Assembly (NCBI RefSeq): GCF_018881605.1
Contig: NZ_JACVPZ010000001.1
Location: forward strand, 992,001 to 1,056,000
Direction: 5' to 3'
From: Polynucleobacter sp. UB-Tiil-W10
GTDB taxonomy: Bacteria > Pseudomonadota > Gammaproteobacteria > Burkholderiales > Burkholderiaceae
DNA length: 64,000 nt
Part shown: positions 18,305 through 29,635 of the stretch, in pieces
How positions within the stretch are numbered: the first letter of the stretch is position 1
Layout: every line of letters begins with the position of its first letter
Notes under the pieces: model-generated
What the model was told of the DNA's origin: nothing
The model's database searches: none
The model's input: the letters and a program-made list of their open reading frames with translations, nothing else
Program-made: the position numbers and the translations under genes

Positions 18305-20073
18305 GGCACGTTGGATTCTCTACTACGCCAAATTTAGTATTGCGCCTACCAATGTGGCGCTCGCGTTTGATGCTATTCCTCTTATTCTTTGTATTCATGA
18401 TGCTGTTGCTTCGTGCGTTTTGGATTCAGGGTCCAGGAAATGCATTCTATGAAGCCAAAGGCGTACGTGGTACCCAGCGTGAATTAGAGTTGCCAGCAAG
18501 CCGCGGAAAAATTTTGGATCGCAATGGTCAGGTAATTGCAACCAGCTTAGAAGCTAAATCGGTCATCGCTTATAACGACACAGTCCCAGATGATTTAGCT
18601 GCAGATAAAGTGCAAAAGTTGGCGAGGCTTTTACAAATTAGTGAAGCTGAATTGCGCAAGAAATTAAAAGAAGAGCGCAAGCAGGTTTTCTTAAAGCGCC
18701 AAGTAGACCCAGCGGTAGCGCAGGAAATTAAACAGTTAGAAATCCCAGGTATTGGCTTGAACAATGAGTATCGTCGCTTCTACCCAGAAGGTGAGGCGAT
18801 GGCTCACGTAGTTGGATTTACTAACGTTGAGGATCGCGGTCAAGAGGGTATGGAGCTCTCTAGGGAGAAAGAGTTAGCAGGTCATCCAGGTCAAAGACGT
18901 GTGGTGGTTGATCGTTTGGGTAGGGTGGTTGAAGATGTTGCCATTTTGCAGTTACCCCAAAACGGTAAGGACCTGAATCTTTCCATTGACAGCAAGATTC
19001 AATTCTTGGCTTATAACGCCGTGAAAGATGCCGTTGAAAAGCATCATGCTAAGGCCGGTGGTGCTGTAGTGCTTGATACCCAAACGGGCGAGATTTTGGC
19101 ACTAGCAAATTACCCCAGTTATAACCCGAATGATCGAAAGTTTTTGACTGGTGAGCAATTACGTAATCGTGTATTGACCGATACATTTGAACCTGGTTCC
19201 ACCATAAAGCCGCTAACCATAGCAATTGCTTTAGAAAAGGGCGCGGTCAAGCCTGAAACGAATATGGTGATTGGTGCGAAATATTTGGTTGGTCCCAAAC
19301 CAATTACAGATACGCATCCTTACGACAACTTAACAGTTGCACAAATTATTCAAAAGTCTAGCAACATCGGTACTGCAAAGATTGCAATGAATAATCTCTC
19401 TGCTGAAGAGATGTGGGACTTTTATACCGCCGTTGGTTTGGGTCAAGCTCCAAAAATTGGTTTCCCTGGCGCAGTTGCTGGCACAGTGCATCCCTTCAAG
19501 AAATGGATGCCTACAGATCAAGCACGTATTGCGTTTGGTTACGGTATTTCTGCTTCACTTTTCCAAGTAGCTCGCGCATATACCGTTTTTGCTCGTGATG
19601 GTGAATTAGTACCCTTGACCATTGAGCGTAGCCCAGACTTCAAACCAGGCACTAAAGTGCTCTCTCCAAAAACAGCAATTGAAATGCGCAACATGATGGA
19701 AGCGGTTACTGAGCCTGGAGGTACTGCAATTAAAGCGCAGGCTGAAGGGTTCCGTGTTGGCGGTAAGACTGGAACAGCGCATAAGTTAGTTGGTAAAGGC
19801 TATGGCAATAAATACCGCGCCTATTTTGCGGGATTGGCGCCAATTAGCGCCCCTCGTATTGTTGTTGCGGTAATGATTGATGAGCCTACTGGCGGAAGCC
19901 ATTATGGTGGTGATGTAGCTGCACCAGTGTTTTCAACCATTGTGAGTGAAACATTACACACATTAAATGTTTTGCCTGACAGCAAAGTAAAGCAAATGGT
20001 ATTGCAGGATAAGAGTCCTCAAGAGATTCAAACTGCTAGTGCTCAAGCTCAACCTGTGGTTTTGAAGCGATGA
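18301..20073 (+). CDS. ftsI: Septal peptidoglycan transpeptidase FtsI (PBP3)
   Basis: 590 residues, class B penicillin-binding protein crosslinking septal peptidoglycan with FtsW. After a short cytoplasmic tail there is one membrane anchor (about residues 22-40, LMLFLLFFVFMMLLL), a PBP dimer domain with RGKILDRNGQVIA, and the transpeptidase domain with active-site Ser300 in GSTIKP, SSN at 353-355 and KTGT from Lys489. All three penicillin-binding motifs are intact. It overlaps ftsL and murE by ATGA. Confidence 0.97.
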   Translation: MRHVGFSTTPNLVLRLPMWRSRLMLFLLFFVFMMLLLRAFWIQGPGNAFYEAKGVRGTQRELELPASRGKILDRNGQVIATSLEAKSVIAYNDTVPDDLAADKVQKLARLLQISEAELRKKLKEERKQVFLKRQVDPAVAQEIKQLEIPGIGLNNEYRRFYPEGEAMAHVVGFTNVEDRGQEGMELSREKELAGHPGQRRVVVDRLGRVVEDVAILQLPQNGKDLNLSIDSKIQFLAYNAVKDAVEKHHAKAGGAVVLDTQTGEILALANYPSYNPNDRKFLTGEQLRNRVLTDTFEPGSTIKPLTIAIALEKGAVKPETNMVIGAKYLVGPKPITDTHPYDNLTVAQIIQKSSNIGTAKIAMNNLSAEEMWDFYTAVGLGQAPKIGFPGAVAGTVHPFKKWMPTDQARIAFGYGISASLFQVARAYTVFARDGELVPLTIERSPDFKPGTKVLSPKTAIEMRNMMEAVTEPGGTAIKAQAEGFRVGGKTGTAHKLVGKGYGNKYRAYFAGLAPISAPRIVVAVMIDEPTGGSHYGGDVAAPVFSTIVSETLHTLNVLPDSKVKQMVLQDKSPQEIQTASAQAQPVVLKR

Positions 20074-21620
20074 GGGTGGACTTGAAAATAGACACCAATC
20101 ATTTGATTGACCATTTACATACTCTGGCGAATTCTTCCGCAAAAGTGTGTGCGGATAGTCGCCAGATGATGTCTGGCGATATCTTTTTTGCCTACTCGGT
20201 AGGTCATGGCAATGCTTTGCGCGATGGTCGCCAATTCATTCACGCTGCTTTAGATGTGGGCGCGTCTGCTGTAGTCTTTGATCCAGAGGGTATGGACAAT
20301 CAATGGATTGATCATCCACAATGTTTTGCAGTTGATAATCTTGCTGCAAAAGCAGGTGAGCTATGCGCACAATGGTATGGCTACCCGAGCAAAGAATTAA
20401 AAATCATCGGCGTCACCGGTACAAATGGGAAGACCAGTATTACGCAATGGCTATCCCAAGCTTTAGATGCTACCAATCATCGCACTGCAGTTTTAGGTAC
20501 CTTAGGTACTGGCTTTCCAGGTTCATTAGTACAAACTGGCTACACCACGCCAGACGCACCTAAATTGCAGACTCAGCTAGCAGAGTTGCGCAATTCTGGA
20601 GCAAGACAAGTAGCGATGGAAGTGTCTTCGCATGCATTGCATCAAGAAAGAATAGCCGGGACCGAATTCAATTGTGCGGTGTTCACTAATCTGACTCAGG
20701 ATCATTTGGATTACCACGGCAGCATGGCTGAATATGCCGAGGCAAAAGCTAAATTATTTCACCAAGCTGGTCTTGAGCATGTAGTCATCAATTTAGATGA
20801 TGCCTTTGGTCGTGAGTTAGCCATGAATTTATTGATGAAAGAGGGCTTGAAAGTCTGGGCATACGCATTATCCCAATCTGCATTCAAGGGCTTTGAAAAA
20901 TTTGGCGATCGTTTACAAACTATTTATGCAAAAGATGTCTTATTAAGTGGTGCAGGCTATAAATCAAGCTTTATCTGGGGTGGAGTAGGAAGCGTTGAAC
21001 TACACATTCCATTATTGGGTGAATTTAATATAAGCAATGCACTTGCTGTATGGACGGTATTGCTAACGCAGGGCATTAACCAGGAAGAGGCTGCTAAAAA
21101 AGTCAGTCAATTACAGCCGGTACTTGGCCGTATGGAGCTCATTCGCTTGGGCAAATATCAAAAGACAGATGGCTTGTTGGCAGTGGTAGATTACGCACAC
21201 ACTCCTGATGCACTAGAAAAAACGCTCCAAGCATTACGCCCTATTGCAGAACAACGTGGTGGAAAAATCTGGTGCGTGTTTGGTTGTGGCGGTGATCGTG
21301 ATGCCGGCAAGCGTTCGCTCATGGGTACCGTTGCCGAGCAAAATGCCGATCACATTCTGATTACTAGCGATAATCCTCGCTCAGAAGATCCGCAGGTCAT
21401 CATGCAGATGATTCGCAATGGCATGAAGGCGGACGCACTAAATATTCAAATGATTGCCGATCGTGCGGCAGCCATAATGGCTGCAATTCGTCATGCTGAT
21501 GCGTGCGATATTGTTTTGGTTGCTGGTAAAGGTCATGAGACCACTCAAGAGATCAATGGTAAGAAGTTTGATTTCTCTGACCAAGAGCATATTCGCTTAG
21601 CGGCTGGAGGTGGAGTCTGA
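20070..21620 (+). CDS. murE: UDP-MurNAc-L-Ala-D-Glu:meso-diaminopimelate ligase
   Basis: 516 residues. The Mur-ligase ATP-binding GTNGKTS is at 117-123, MEVSSHAL and NLTQDHLDYHGS follow, and the C-terminal domain contains DNPRSE, the motif by which meso-diaminopimelate is selected over lysine. The wall is therefore the gram-negative mDAP type. It adds the third residue of the stem peptide in the cytoplasm. Start overlaps ftsI (ATGA) and the end overlaps murF by one base (TGATG). Confidence 0.97.
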   Translation: MRVDLKIDTNHLIDHLHTLANSSAKVCADSRQMMSGDIFFAYSVGHGNALRDGRQFIHAALDVGASAVVFDPEGMDNQWIDHPQCFAVDNLAAKAGELCAQWYGYPSKELKIIGVTGTNGKTSITQWLSQALDATNHRTAVLGTLGTGFPGSLVQTGYTTPDAPKLQTQLAELRNSGARQVAMEVSSHALHQERIAGTEFNCAVFTNLTQDHLDYHGSMAEYAEAKAKLFHQAGLEHVVINLDDAFGRELAMNLLMKEGLKVWAYALSQSAFKGFEKFGDRLQTIYAKDVLLSGAGYKSSFIWGGVGSVELHIPLLGEFNISNALAVWTVLLTQGINQEEAAKKVSQLQPVLGRMELIRLGKYQKTDGLLAVVDYAHTPDALEKTLQALRPIAEQRGGKIWCVFGCGGDRDAGKRSLMGTVAEQNADHILITSDNPRSEDPQVIMQMIRNGMKADALNIQMIADRAAAIMAAIRHADACDIVLVAGKGHETTQEINGKKFDFSDQEHIRLAAGGGV

Positions 21621-23068
21621 TGTCCATCATGACAAATCTTGCGCAAGCCCAGTCCATGTTGCCTGGAAGTACATTGGTTAATACCTCTTTAGAGGCCGCT
21701 CGGGAAATACCTATTTCTCGAGTGGGTACAGACAGTCGTCAGATCGATCGTAATGAATTTTTTGTTGCCTTAGTTGGTGAACGTTTTGATGCACATGATT
21801 TTTTATCTGATGTAGCTAAGGCTGGTGCTGGTGCCGCTCTCATTAGTTCTCAAGATAAATGCCCGCCAGATCTGCCTGCTATTTGTGTTTCAAATACTCG
21901 TATTGGACTAGGAAATTTGGCAAAAGCATGGCGTGCTAATCATCCTATTCCTTTGGCATTGGTTACCGGTAGCAATGGAAAGACCACTGTAAAAGAAATG
22001 ATCGCCTCTATTTTTAAGGCTGCAGTTGGTGAGCAACATACTTTGGTCACTAAAGGGAACCTAAATAACGATATAGGTTTGCCATTAACGCTATTAAAAC
22101 TGCGTTCTACAGATCTTCTTGCAGTCGTTGAGCTTGGCATGAATCACCCTGGTGAAACAGCGCAGTTAGCTGCTATTGCACAAGCGAATATTGCATTAAT
22201 TAATAATGCTCAACGAGAGCATCAGGAATTTATGGCAACTGTAGCGGCCGTGGCTGAGGAACATTCTGATGCTATTCGTGCTTTACCAGTTGATGGTGTT
22301 GCCGTATTTCCAGCGGATTCTGAATTTTCAAATGTTTGGCGCCAAGCTGCTGCCGGGCGTCAAGTGATTGATTTTGTACTGTTATCAGCGCAGGGAAAAG
22401 CCTCAGCTTCAGTAACTGGGAGTCTATTAAGCAATGGATTGGTACAGATACAAACAGCACAAGGCACCATCGAAGTTCAGTTAAATACTTTGGGTAGCCA
22501 CAATGTTCGTAATGCTTTGGCTGCAAGTGCCGTAGGAATAGCCGCTGGTGTAAGTCTCGAAAAAATTAAGCAGGGTCTCGAGTCTTTCTCACCAGTTAAT
22601 GGACGTATGCAAGCAAAGGTGATTGATTCAAATCACACCTTAATTGACGATAGCTATAACGCTAATCCTGATTCCGTAAGAGCTGCTATTGATGCGCTAA
22701 AACAATCAGGCAATTTGTCTTGGTTGATTTTGGGTGATATGGGTGAAGTCGGCAATCAAGGTCCAGAGTTTCATCGAGAGGTCGGCGCTTATGCCGCTGA
22801 GCAGGGAGTATCAAAACTTTTTTCCCTAGGGGGGCAATGTCAGTTTGCTCTTCAAGGATTTAATGACGCTGTCAGCAAACATGCGACCAAATCTAGCGCA
22901 ATACATTTTTCCGATATGGATGCTCTGATCGCACACTTAAAAGATGCGTTGCATGCACAGTCTGGCGGTAGCAATCAACATTTAAATATTTTGGTTAAAG
23001 GTTCACGGTTTATGCGTATGGAGCGTGTAGTACAGGCCCTGTTAGAGGAGGCTAAAACATGCTCTTAA
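21620..23068 (+). CDS. murF: UDP-MurNAc-tripeptide:D-Ala-D-Ala ligase
   Basis: 482 residues. The P-loop [11 protein letters not shown] and [10 protein letters not shown], followed by [15 protein letters not shown] and [15 protein letters not shown] in the C-terminal domain, are all MurF-specific. It completes the UDP-MurNAc-pentapeptide. In the middle domain the family's N-x-H motif region reads [10 protein letters not shown]. It ends 10 bp inside mraY, so the two are coupled. Confidence 0.96.
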   Translation: MSIMTNLAQAQSMLPGSTLVNTSLEAAREIPISRVGTDSRQIDRNEFFVALVGERFDAHDFLSDVAKAGAGAALISSQDKCPPDLPAICVSNTRIGLGNLAKAWRANHPIPLALVTGSNGKTTVKEMIASIFKAAVGEQHTLVTKGNLNNDIGLPLTLLKLRSTDLLAVVELGMNHPGETAQLAAIAQANIALINNAQREHQEFMATVAAVAEEHSDAIRALPVDGVAVFPADSEFSNVWRQAAAGRQVIDFVLLSAQGKASASVTGSLLSNGLVQIQTAQGTIEVQLNTLGSHNVRNALAASAVGIAAGVSLEKIKQGLESFSPVNGRMQAKVIDSNHTLIDDSYNANPDSVRAAIDALKQSGNLSWLILGDMGEVGNQGPEFHREVGAYAAEQGVSKLFSLGGQCQFALQGFNDAVSKHATKSSAIHFSDMDALIAHLKDALHAQSGGSNQHLNILVKGSRFMRMERVVQALLEEAKTCS

Positions 23069-24228
23069 TGTTAGCGCAATGGTTGCAAGATGACTTTGGA
23101 TTCTTTAGGGTGTTTAACTACATCACCTTTAGAGCGGTGATGGCAACAGTAACAGCATTGTTGATCGGCTTGGCAGCAGGCCCTTGGGTGATTCGTAAAT
23201 TGGCCGCATTAAAAATGGGTCAGGCAGTCCGCACTGATGGACCACAAACTCATTTAGTGAAAACAGGTACGCCAACAATGGGTGGCGTTCTGATTTTGAT
23301 TGGCATCTTTATTTCATGCATGTTGTGGGCTGATCTAAGCAATCGATTTATTTGGATTGTGATGATTGTTACTTTTGGATTTGGCTTAGTAGGCTGGGTA
23401 GATGACTACCGTAAGGTGGTCTACAAAGATCCCAAAGGAATGGCCTCAAGAGAGAAATTTTTCTGGCAAACCTTAATTGGTTTATTTGCTGCAATTTATC
23501 TAGCGTTCTCTGTTTCTGAAGTAAACAACCTCAAAGTATTGCAATTGTTTTACGAGTGGCTCAGAAGCGGATTCGCTTTAGATCTGCCTGCAAAGAGTAA
23601 TTTGCTGATCCCATTCATGAAAGAAATTAGCTATCCATTAGGTGTAATGGGCTTCATTATTTTGAGCTACTTGGTGATTGTTGGTAGCAGCAATGCCGTC
23701 AACCTAACCGATGGTCTTGATGGTCTTGTCATCATGCCGGTAATTTTGGTAGGAGCTGCTTTGGGTGCCTTTGCCTATGTGATGGGTAATGCAATTTATG
23801 CAAAGTATCTCCTTTTTCCTTACATTCCAGGCGCTGGTGAGTTAATGATTTTCTGCGGAGCCATGGGTGGTGCTGGCTTAGCCTTCCTTTGGTACAACAC
23901 ACACCCAGCACAAGTATTTATGGGTGATGTCGGTGCGCTAGCTCTGGGTGGGGCGCTTGGCACTATCGCCGTTATTGTGCGCCAAGAAATTGTGCTCTTT
24001 GTAATGGGTGGCGTTTTCGTTGCTGAAACCGTCTCAGTCATGCTTCAAGTATTTTGGTTTAAGTTCACCAAAAAACATTTTGGCGAGGGCCGTCGTATTT
24101 TTCGAATGGCACCGCTACATCACCATTTTGAATTAGGTGGCTGGAAGGAGACGCAGGTAGTAGTGCGTTTCTGGATCATCACCATTCTTTTAGTCTTAAT
24201 TGGCTTGTCTAGCTTGAAGTTACGGTAA
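23059..24228 (+). CDS. mraY: Phospho-N-acetylmuramoyl-pentapeptide transferase
   Basis: 389 residues and about ten membrane segments. MraY transfers phospho-MurNAc-pentapeptide to undecaprenyl phosphate, making lipid I. Key motifs: [18 protein letters not shown] near residue 60, VGWVDDYRK with the aspartate pair, [26 protein letters not shown], and the C-terminal [12 protein letters not shown] loop. All are intact and length is slightly above E. coli (360) because of a longer loop around residues 155-185. Confidence 0.97.
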   Translation: MLLMLAQWLQDDFGFFRVFNYITFRAVMATVTALLIGLAAGPWVIRKLAALKMGQAVRTDGPQTHLVKTGTPTMGGVLILIGIFISCMLWADLSNRFIWIVMIVTFGFGLVGWVDDYRKVVYKDPKGMASREKFFWQTLIGLFAAIYLAFSVSEVNNLKVLQLFYEWLRSGFALDLPAKSNLLIPFMKEISYPLGVMGFIILSYLVIVGSSNAVNLTDGLDGLVIMPVILVGAALGAFAYVMGNAIYAKYLLFPYIPGAGELMIFCGAMGGAGLAFLWYNTHPAQVFMGDVGALALGGALGTIAVIVRQEIVLFVMGGVFVAETVSVMLQVFWFKFTKKHFGEGRRIFRMAPLHHHFELGGWKETQVVVRFWIITILLVLIGLSSLKLR

Positions 24229-24241
24229 TCCAAAAGTAAAT

Positions 24242-25864
24242 ATGTTGATCTTAGAAAACACCTTTGCAAATTCAGCCTTTATGGCTGATGAAGGCTATCA
24301 AGCACCACACCGATTCCTGATATTGGGATTGGGTGAGTCTGGCGTGGCTATGGCTAAGTGGTGCTTACGCAATGGCGCAGAGCTACGTTTAGCGGATACG
24401 CGAGACCAATCAACATTCACTGAACGTCAAAATGCTTGGTTAGAAGAACTCCGAATTGCTGGACTCAAAGATATTTGTTTTGGTCCTTTGGGTGATGACT
24501 TGCTCAAAAATATTGATGTAATTGGCATTAGCCCAGGTTTATCGCCACTACAAGAGCCTACTCAGTCTTTTTTGGCTAAGGCTGAAGAGGCTGAAATTGA
24601 TGTTTGGAGCGAGATTGAATTTTTTGCTAGAGCTATTTCTTCGTTAAGTCGCATGGCTCAGGCGGAAGAATCTGGCTATAACACTGCAGTATTGGCAATT
24701 ACCGGCACCAATGGAAAAACAACCACTACTGCATTAACCGGACAGCTCTGTGAGCGTGCTGGCAAGAAAGTGGCCGTAGCAGGAAACATTAGTCCAGCTG
24801 CCCTAGAAAAGCTCATGAGTTGCTTGGATCTGGCAGATCACGTTGTAGATATGCCAGACATATGGGTGCTAGAGCTATCTAGCTTCCAATTGACCTATAC
24901 CCATACATTCAATGCAACTGCAGCAACGATCCTGAATGTTACCCAAGACCATTTGGATTGGCACGGTGATATGCAATCTTACGCAGATGCAAAGTCAAGG
25001 ATTTTTGGTGTTGATACGGTATGTATTCTGAATCGTGATGATTCTATTGTGATGGGTTTGCTTTCTGAAGAGCAAAAAGCAAATAAATCGATTGTGACTT
25101 TTGGCTCTAACCGTCCAGACGAGCAAGGTGCTTTTGGTATAGAGCATGACTTACGTGCAGGTGGAATTGATTGGCTGGTGTGGGCCGAAGTAGATGAAGA
25201 TGTTGAGCCTAAACCTAAGCGTCGTCGAAAGTCTGCAGTCGTTGAGGAGGATGAGCCATTAAGACTCAAGCGCTTGATTCCAGCCGATGCTCTCAGAATT
25301 CGCGGTCGTCACAATGCATTAAATGCCTTAGCTGCGCTTGCCTTAGCGCGTGCTGCTAATTTACCGATGAATGTACTGTTGCATGGCTTACGTGATTACC
25401 ATGGCGAGCCACATCGTGTACAAAGCATTGCGATCGTTAGAGACGTTGAGTATGTGGATGATAGTAAAGGTACCAATGTTGGCGCTACTGTTGCTGCATT
25501 AAATGGTCTAGGTAACAACGAATCAGGGAAACGAATTTGGTTAATAGCTGGCGGTGAGGGTAAAGGACAAGATTTCAGCCCATTACGTGAACCAGCTTTA
25601 CGTTTTGTTAAAGGCGCCTTCTTAATTGGTAAGGATGGTGCAGCAATAGGTCAGGCCCTAGGCATCGATATTCAGAGCGTGCATTGCGGTGATCTGAAGT
25701 CCGCAGTACAGGCAGCGGCAGCTAAAGCGGTATCAGGAGATTTAGTTCTACTATCTCCCGCATGCGCAAGCTTAGATCAGTTCCGTGATTATGTTGAGCG
25801 AGCTCAAGTATTTGCTGCAGAAGTTGAAGAGTTGGGAATGCAATTTGATGGAGTTCAGGCATGA
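24242..25864 (+). CDS. murD: UDP-MurNAc-L-alanine:D-glutamate ligase
   Basis: 540 residues, about 100 longer than E. coli MurD. It has the N-terminal LGLGESGVAMAKW Rossmann start, ITGTNGKTTTTALTG P-loop, ELSSFQL, NVTQDHLDWHGDM and C-terminal DDSKGTNVGATVAALNG with LLSPACASLDQFRDYVERA. An unusual charged insertion at about residues 318-342 holds KPKRRRK followed by VEEDE. Start may be the ATG at 24242 or 24281; neither has a clear ribosome site. It overlaps ftsW by ATGA. Confidence 0.95.
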   Translation: MLILENTFANSAFMADEGYQAPHRFLILGLGESGVAMAKWCLRNGAELRLADTRDQSTFTERQNAWLEELRIAGLKDICFGPLGDDLLKNIDVIGISPGLSPLQEPTQSFLAKAEEAEIDVWSEIEFFARAISSLSRMAQAEESGYNTAVLAITGTNGKTTTTALTGQLCERAGKKVAVAGNISPAALEKLMSCLDLADHVVDMPDIWVLELSSFQLTYTHTFNATAATILNVTQDHLDWHGDMQSYADAKSRIFGVDTVCILNRDDSIVMGLLSEEQKANKSIVTFGSNRPDEQGAFGIEHDLRAGGIDWLVWAEVDEDVEPKPKRRRKSAVVEEDEPLRLKRLIPADALRIRGRHNALNALAALALARAANLPMNVLLHGLRDYHGEPHRVQSIAIVRDVEYVDDSKGTNVGATVAALNGLGNNESGKRIWLIAGGEGKGQDFSPLREPALRFVKGAFLIGKDGAAIGQALGIDIQSVHCGDLKSAVQAAAAKAVSGDLVLLSPACASLDQFRDYVERAQVFAAEVEELGMQFDGVQA

Positions 25865-27132
25865 ACTTAAAAGAGAAATTATTTCCTGAAAATCGCCTTG
25901 GACTAAATCGCTTCTGGAGTTTTTCCCGCGGTGGGATTGATAACTTCCGAACTGGCTTGCGAGATGCTGTGTCAGGTGTAGAGCAAACCCGTTCAAGAAT
26001 GATGGATTATGACCAGTTACTCGTATGGGCAATTCTTTCGCTGATGTTAATTGGTCTAGTGATGGTGTACTCCGCCTCAATTACTTTGGCCGATGGGCCT
26101 AAGTACGCTAACTACAGTAGTAATTTTTTCCTGATTCGTCACGTAATTTCTTTGGCGATTGCGATTGGTGTTGGAATCTGGACTTTTAAGATACCTACTA
26201 AGGTCTGGGATCGTTATTCGCCAGTGATTTTTGGATTTACTGTTTTATTACTCATTGCGGTTTTGATTCCTGGAGTGGGTAAAGGGGTGAATGGCGCTAA
26301 GCGATGGATTCCGTTGGGCTTGATGAACTTTCAACCATCCGAGTTGATGAAATTTGCTGCAGTGATTTTTGCGGCAAGCTATACCGTCCAGCGCCAGGAA
26401 TATCTTCACTCCTTTGTTAAGGGCATGTTGCCCATGGGCATTGCGGTTGCTCTGGTGGGCGGTTTGCTGATGGCTGAGCCTGATATGGGCGCATTCGTAG
26501 TGGTCGCCTTGATTGCATTTGGCATTCTCTTTTTGGGCGGCATTAATGCCAAGTTATTTGGTGGTTTGATTGCCGTTGGTCTGATGAGTGGCGCAACCAT
26601 GATTGCACTCTCTCCATTTCGTCGTGGACGTATGTTGGCTTTTATGGATCCATGGCAAGTCGACAATGCTGCTAATAAGGGCTATCAATTAACTCATTCA
26701 CTAATGGCATTTGGCCGTGGTGAATGGTTTGGAACAGGTCTTGGCGGTAGCGTGGAAAAACTACACTACTTACCAGAAGCGCATACCGATTTCATCATGG
26801 CAGTAATTGGTGAAGAGCTAGGCTTTGTTGGTGTAGTAGTCATGATCTTCTTGTTTTATTGGATCGTACGTCGAGCCTTCTTAATTGGCCGCACTGCTTT
26901 GCAACTAGACCGCAGCTTTGCAGGACTGGCCGCTAAGGGCGTTGCAATTTGGATTGGTTGGCAGGCCTTTATCAATATGGGCGTGAATCTGGGGCTTCTT
27001 CCAACGAAAGGTTTGACTTTACCTTTGGTAAGTTATGGCGGCTCTGGAATTTTGATGAATGCTATAGCTGTTGCGATGTTGTTGCGTATTGATTTTGAAA
27101 ACCGCATCCTCATGCGTGGAGGGAAGCTGTGA
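25861..27132 (+). CDS. ftsW: Septal peptidoglycan glycosyltransferase FtsW
   Basis: 423 residues, SEDS family, polymerising lipid II at the septum together with FtsI. A cytoplasmic N-terminal extension of about 50 residues precedes roughly ten membrane segments. Conserved parts include GVNGAKRWIPLGLMNFQPSE, AEPDMGAFVV, the catalytic-loop region YLPEAHTDFIMAVIGEELGFVG, and the terminal LPTKGLTLPLVSYGGSG. It overlaps murD (ATGA) and murG (GTGA). Confidence 0.97.
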   Translation: MNLKEKLFPENRLGLNRFWSFSRGGIDNFRTGLRDAVSGVEQTRSRMMDYDQLLVWAILSLMLIGLVMVYSASITLADGPKYANYSSNFFLIRHVISLAIAIGVGIWTFKIPTKVWDRYSPVIFGFTVLLLIAVLIPGVGKGVNGAKRWIPLGLMNFQPSELMKFAAVIFAASYTVQRQEYLHSFVKGMLPMGIAVALVGGLLMAEPDMGAFVVVALIAFGILFLGGINAKLFGGLIAVGLMSGATMIALSPFRRGRMLAFMDPWQVDNAANKGYQLTHSLMAFGRGEWFGTGLGGSVEKLHYLPEAHTDFIMAVIGEELGFVGVVVMIFLFYWIVRRAFLIGRTALQLDRSFAGLAAKGVAIWIGWQAFINMGVNLGLLPTKGLTLPLVSYGGSGILMNAIAVAMLLRIDFENRILMRGGKL

Positions 27133-28202
27133 CAAAACCCTCAATTTTGGTGATGGCCGGTGGTACTGGTGGGCATATTTTCCCAGGCCTTGCTGTTGCC
27201 GAATATTTGCGGATTTGCGGTTGGAATGTTTCTTGGTTGGGTAACCAAGCTGGCATGGAATATCGCCTCGTCAAATCTTGCGATTTTCCTTTTGAGTCAG
27301 TTGAATTTGGCGGTCTACGTGGCAAGGGATTAAAGGCAAAGTTGATGCTGCCTATCAACCTTATACGGGCATGTTTTCAAAGCTGGAAAATTATGCGCCG
27401 AGTAAAGCCGAATGTTGTTTTAGGAATGGGTGGTTATATTACATTCCCTGGCGGTTTAGTCACTAAGTTTTTGAAGCGCCCCTTGGTTTTGCATGAATCA
27501 AATTCAGTTGCAGGTAGCGCGAATCGGGCATTAAGCAAGATTGCTATGCGGACTCTCACTGGATTTCCAGAAACAATGGAACGCGCTGAGTGGGTAGGCA
27601 ATCCTATTCGTGAAGAATTCGATCATATGCTTTTGCCTTCAGTTCGTTATGAACAGCGTCAGGGGCCTTTATCTATATTGGTAGTAGGCGGTAGCTTGGG
27701 TGCCGCAGCCTTAAATGAAAATATTCCTGCTGCTCTGGCATTAATACCAGTGGAGTCACGCCCTAAAGTAATTCATCAGGCGGGCGTTAAGCATTTAGCA
27801 GATCTGCAAAAACGATATTCCGACTTAGCTGTAACAGCAGATATTCGCCCTTTTATTGATGACATGCCTGCTGCGTATTCACAGGCTGATTTAGTAATTT
27901 GTCGCTCAGGTGCTATGACGGTTTCTGAAATTGCAGCTTGTGGTGTTGCGTCTTGCCTTATTCCTTTTCCATTTGCAATTGATGATCATCAAACTGCGAA
28001 TGCACAGTTTTTATCAAGCGCCAATGCCGCGGTTTTATTGCCACAGCAACTGCTAAATCCACAGGATTTAGCAATGATGATTCAAAACTTAAATCGTACA
28101 GAATTAAAAGAGATGGCATTGCGTGCGCATGCCTTAGCAAAACCACACGCTACTCAGCGAGTAGCTGAAGTGTGTGCAGACTGTGCAGGGGTAGGCATAT
28201 GA
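27129..28202 (+). CDS. murG: Lipid II synthase MurG
   Basis: 357 residues, GT28 glycosyltransferase adding GlcNAc to lipid I on the cytoplasmic face. [16 protein letters not shown] at the N-terminus, [22 protein letters not shown], and C-terminal [17 protein letters not shown] with [13 protein letters not shown] identify it. Start codon is GTG at 27129, overlapping the ftsW stop (GTGA). Its stop overlaps the murC start (ATGA). Confidence 0.97.
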   Translation: MTKPSILVMAGGTGGHIFPGLAVAEYLRICGWNVSWLGNQAGMEYRLVKSCDFPFESVEFGGLRGKGLKAKLMLPINLIRACFQSWKIMRRVKPNVVLGMGGYITFPGGLVTKFLKRPLVLHESNSVAGSANRALSKIAMRTLTGFPETMERAEWVGNPIREEFDHMLLPSVRYEQRQGPLSILVVGGSLGAAALNENIPAALALIPVESRPKVIHQAGVKHLADLQKRYSDLAVTADIRPFIDDMPAAYSQADLVICRSGAMTVSEIAACGVASCLIPFPFAIDDHQTANAQFLSSANAAVLLPQQLLNPQDLAMMIQNLNRTELKEMALRAHALAKPHATQRVAEVCADCAGVGI

Positions 28203-29635
28203 AACATATCGTTCAGCAAATTCACTTTATCGGTATCGGTGGTGCTGGCATGAGCGGTATTGCTGAAGTACTGCTCAACTTGGGCTATCAAGTTTCAGGA
28301 TCAGATTTGGCTGATGGTGCAGTCACTAAGCGTCTTAGAGAATTGGGCGCGCTAATTCATATTGGTCATGACCCCAAAAATATTGGTACTGCCGAGGCTG
28401 TAGTGATATCTACTGCCGTTGCAGGCAATAACCCGGAAGTTTTAGCTGCACGCGCAGCGAAGGTTCCAGTGATTCAGCGTGCGGTGATGTTGGGTGAGTT
28501 AATGCGCCTCAAGCAAGGTATTGCAATTGCTGGAACGCACGGCAAAACAACTACTACTAGTTTAGTAGCATCAGTTTTAGCTGAAGGTGGCCTGGATCCG
28601 ACATTTGTGATTGGTGGCAAGCTCAATTCAGCTGGTGCCAATGCACGCCTGGGACGAGGTGATTTTATTGTTGTTGAGGCGGATGAATCAGATGCCTCTT
28701 TCTTGCAGTTATTCCCTGCAATGGAAGTAGTGACTAATATCGATGCTGATCATATGGATACCTATCAGCACGATATGGCCCGCTTGAAGCAAGCATTTGT
28801 GCAGTTTATTCAACGCATGCCGTTTTATGGCGTAGCAGTACTTTGCATTGATGATGCCAATGTGCGCGACATTATTCCATTTGTATCTCAGCCGGTACTG
28901 CGTTATGGCTTATCAGAGGATGCCGATATTCGCGCAAGCAATGTTCGTGCAGAAGGCACTCAGATGCACTTCACGGTTGACCGACGTACTGTACGTAGAC
29001 ATGGCAATAAACCTGGACCGTTAAACGTCACACTGAACTTGCCTGGTTTGCATAACGTTTGCAACGCCTTGGCTGCTATTGGGATTGCGACAGAGCTGGG
29101 CGTTGGTGACGAAGCAATTATCAAAGCGCTGTCTGAGTTTGGCGGTGTTGGCCGTCGCTTCCAGCGTTATGGAGAAATTCCTCTAGCGTCTGGTGGAAGC
29201 TTTACCTTGATCGATGATTATGGACATCATCCTGTTGAGATGGCTGCAACGCTAGCTGCAGCGAGAGGCGCTTACCCAGATCGTCGCTTAGTCTTGGCAT
29301 TTCAGCCACATCGCTTCACTAGAACTCGCGATTGCTTCGGTGAATTTGTTCAAGTTCTCAAAAATTTTGATGCCTTGGTATTGACCGACGTATATCCAGC
29401 AGGCGAAGCAAAAATTCCAGGCGCTGATAGCAAAAGCTTAATGAAAGCTGCTATTGCTGAAGATAAGAACTCCAAAACCTTATTAAATACGAGTGCGGTT
29501 GCCTATGCTGCAAATGTTGTGGACATGCCAGAAATATTGAGTCAAGTTTTAAAAGATGGAGATGTATTAATCACAATGGGTGCAGGATCAATTTCTGCTT
29601 TGCCACATACGCTGTCGGAGGCAAAGAATGTCTAA
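28199..29635 (+). CDS. murC: UDP-N-acetylmuramate:L-alanine ligase
   Basis: 478 residues from the ATG at 28199, which overlaps the murG stop as ATGA and gives the usual [20 protein letters not shown] start; an in-frame upstream ATG at 28172 lies inside murG and is unlikely. [14 protein letters not shown] is the ATP site, EADESDASF and [10 protein letters not shown] follow, then [13 protein letters not shown] and FQPHRFTRT in the C-terminal domain. First amino-acid ligase of the stem peptide. Confidence 0.97.
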   Translation: MKHIVQQIHFIGIGGAGMSGIAEVLLNLGYQVSGSDLADGAVTKRLRELGALIHIGHDPKNIGTAEAVVISTAVAGNNPEVLAARAAKVPVIQRAVMLGELMRLKQGIAIAGTHGKTTTTSLVASVLAEGGLDPTFVIGGKLNSAGANARLGRGDFIVVEADESDASFLQLFPAMEVVTNIDADHMDTYQHDMARLKQAFVQFIQRMPFYGVAVLCIDDANVRDIIPFVSQPVLRYGLSEDADIRASNVRAEGTQMHFTVDRRTVRRHGNKPGPLNVTLNLPGLHNVCNALAAIGIATELGVGDEAIIKALSEFGGVGRRFQRYGEIPLASGGSFTLIDDYGHHPVEMAATLAAARGAYPDRRLVLAFQPHRFTRTRDCFGEFVQVLKNFDALVLTDVYPAGEAKIPGADSKSLMKAAIAEDKNSKTLLNTSAVAYAANVVDMPEILSQVLKDGDVLITMGAGSISALPHTLSEAKNV

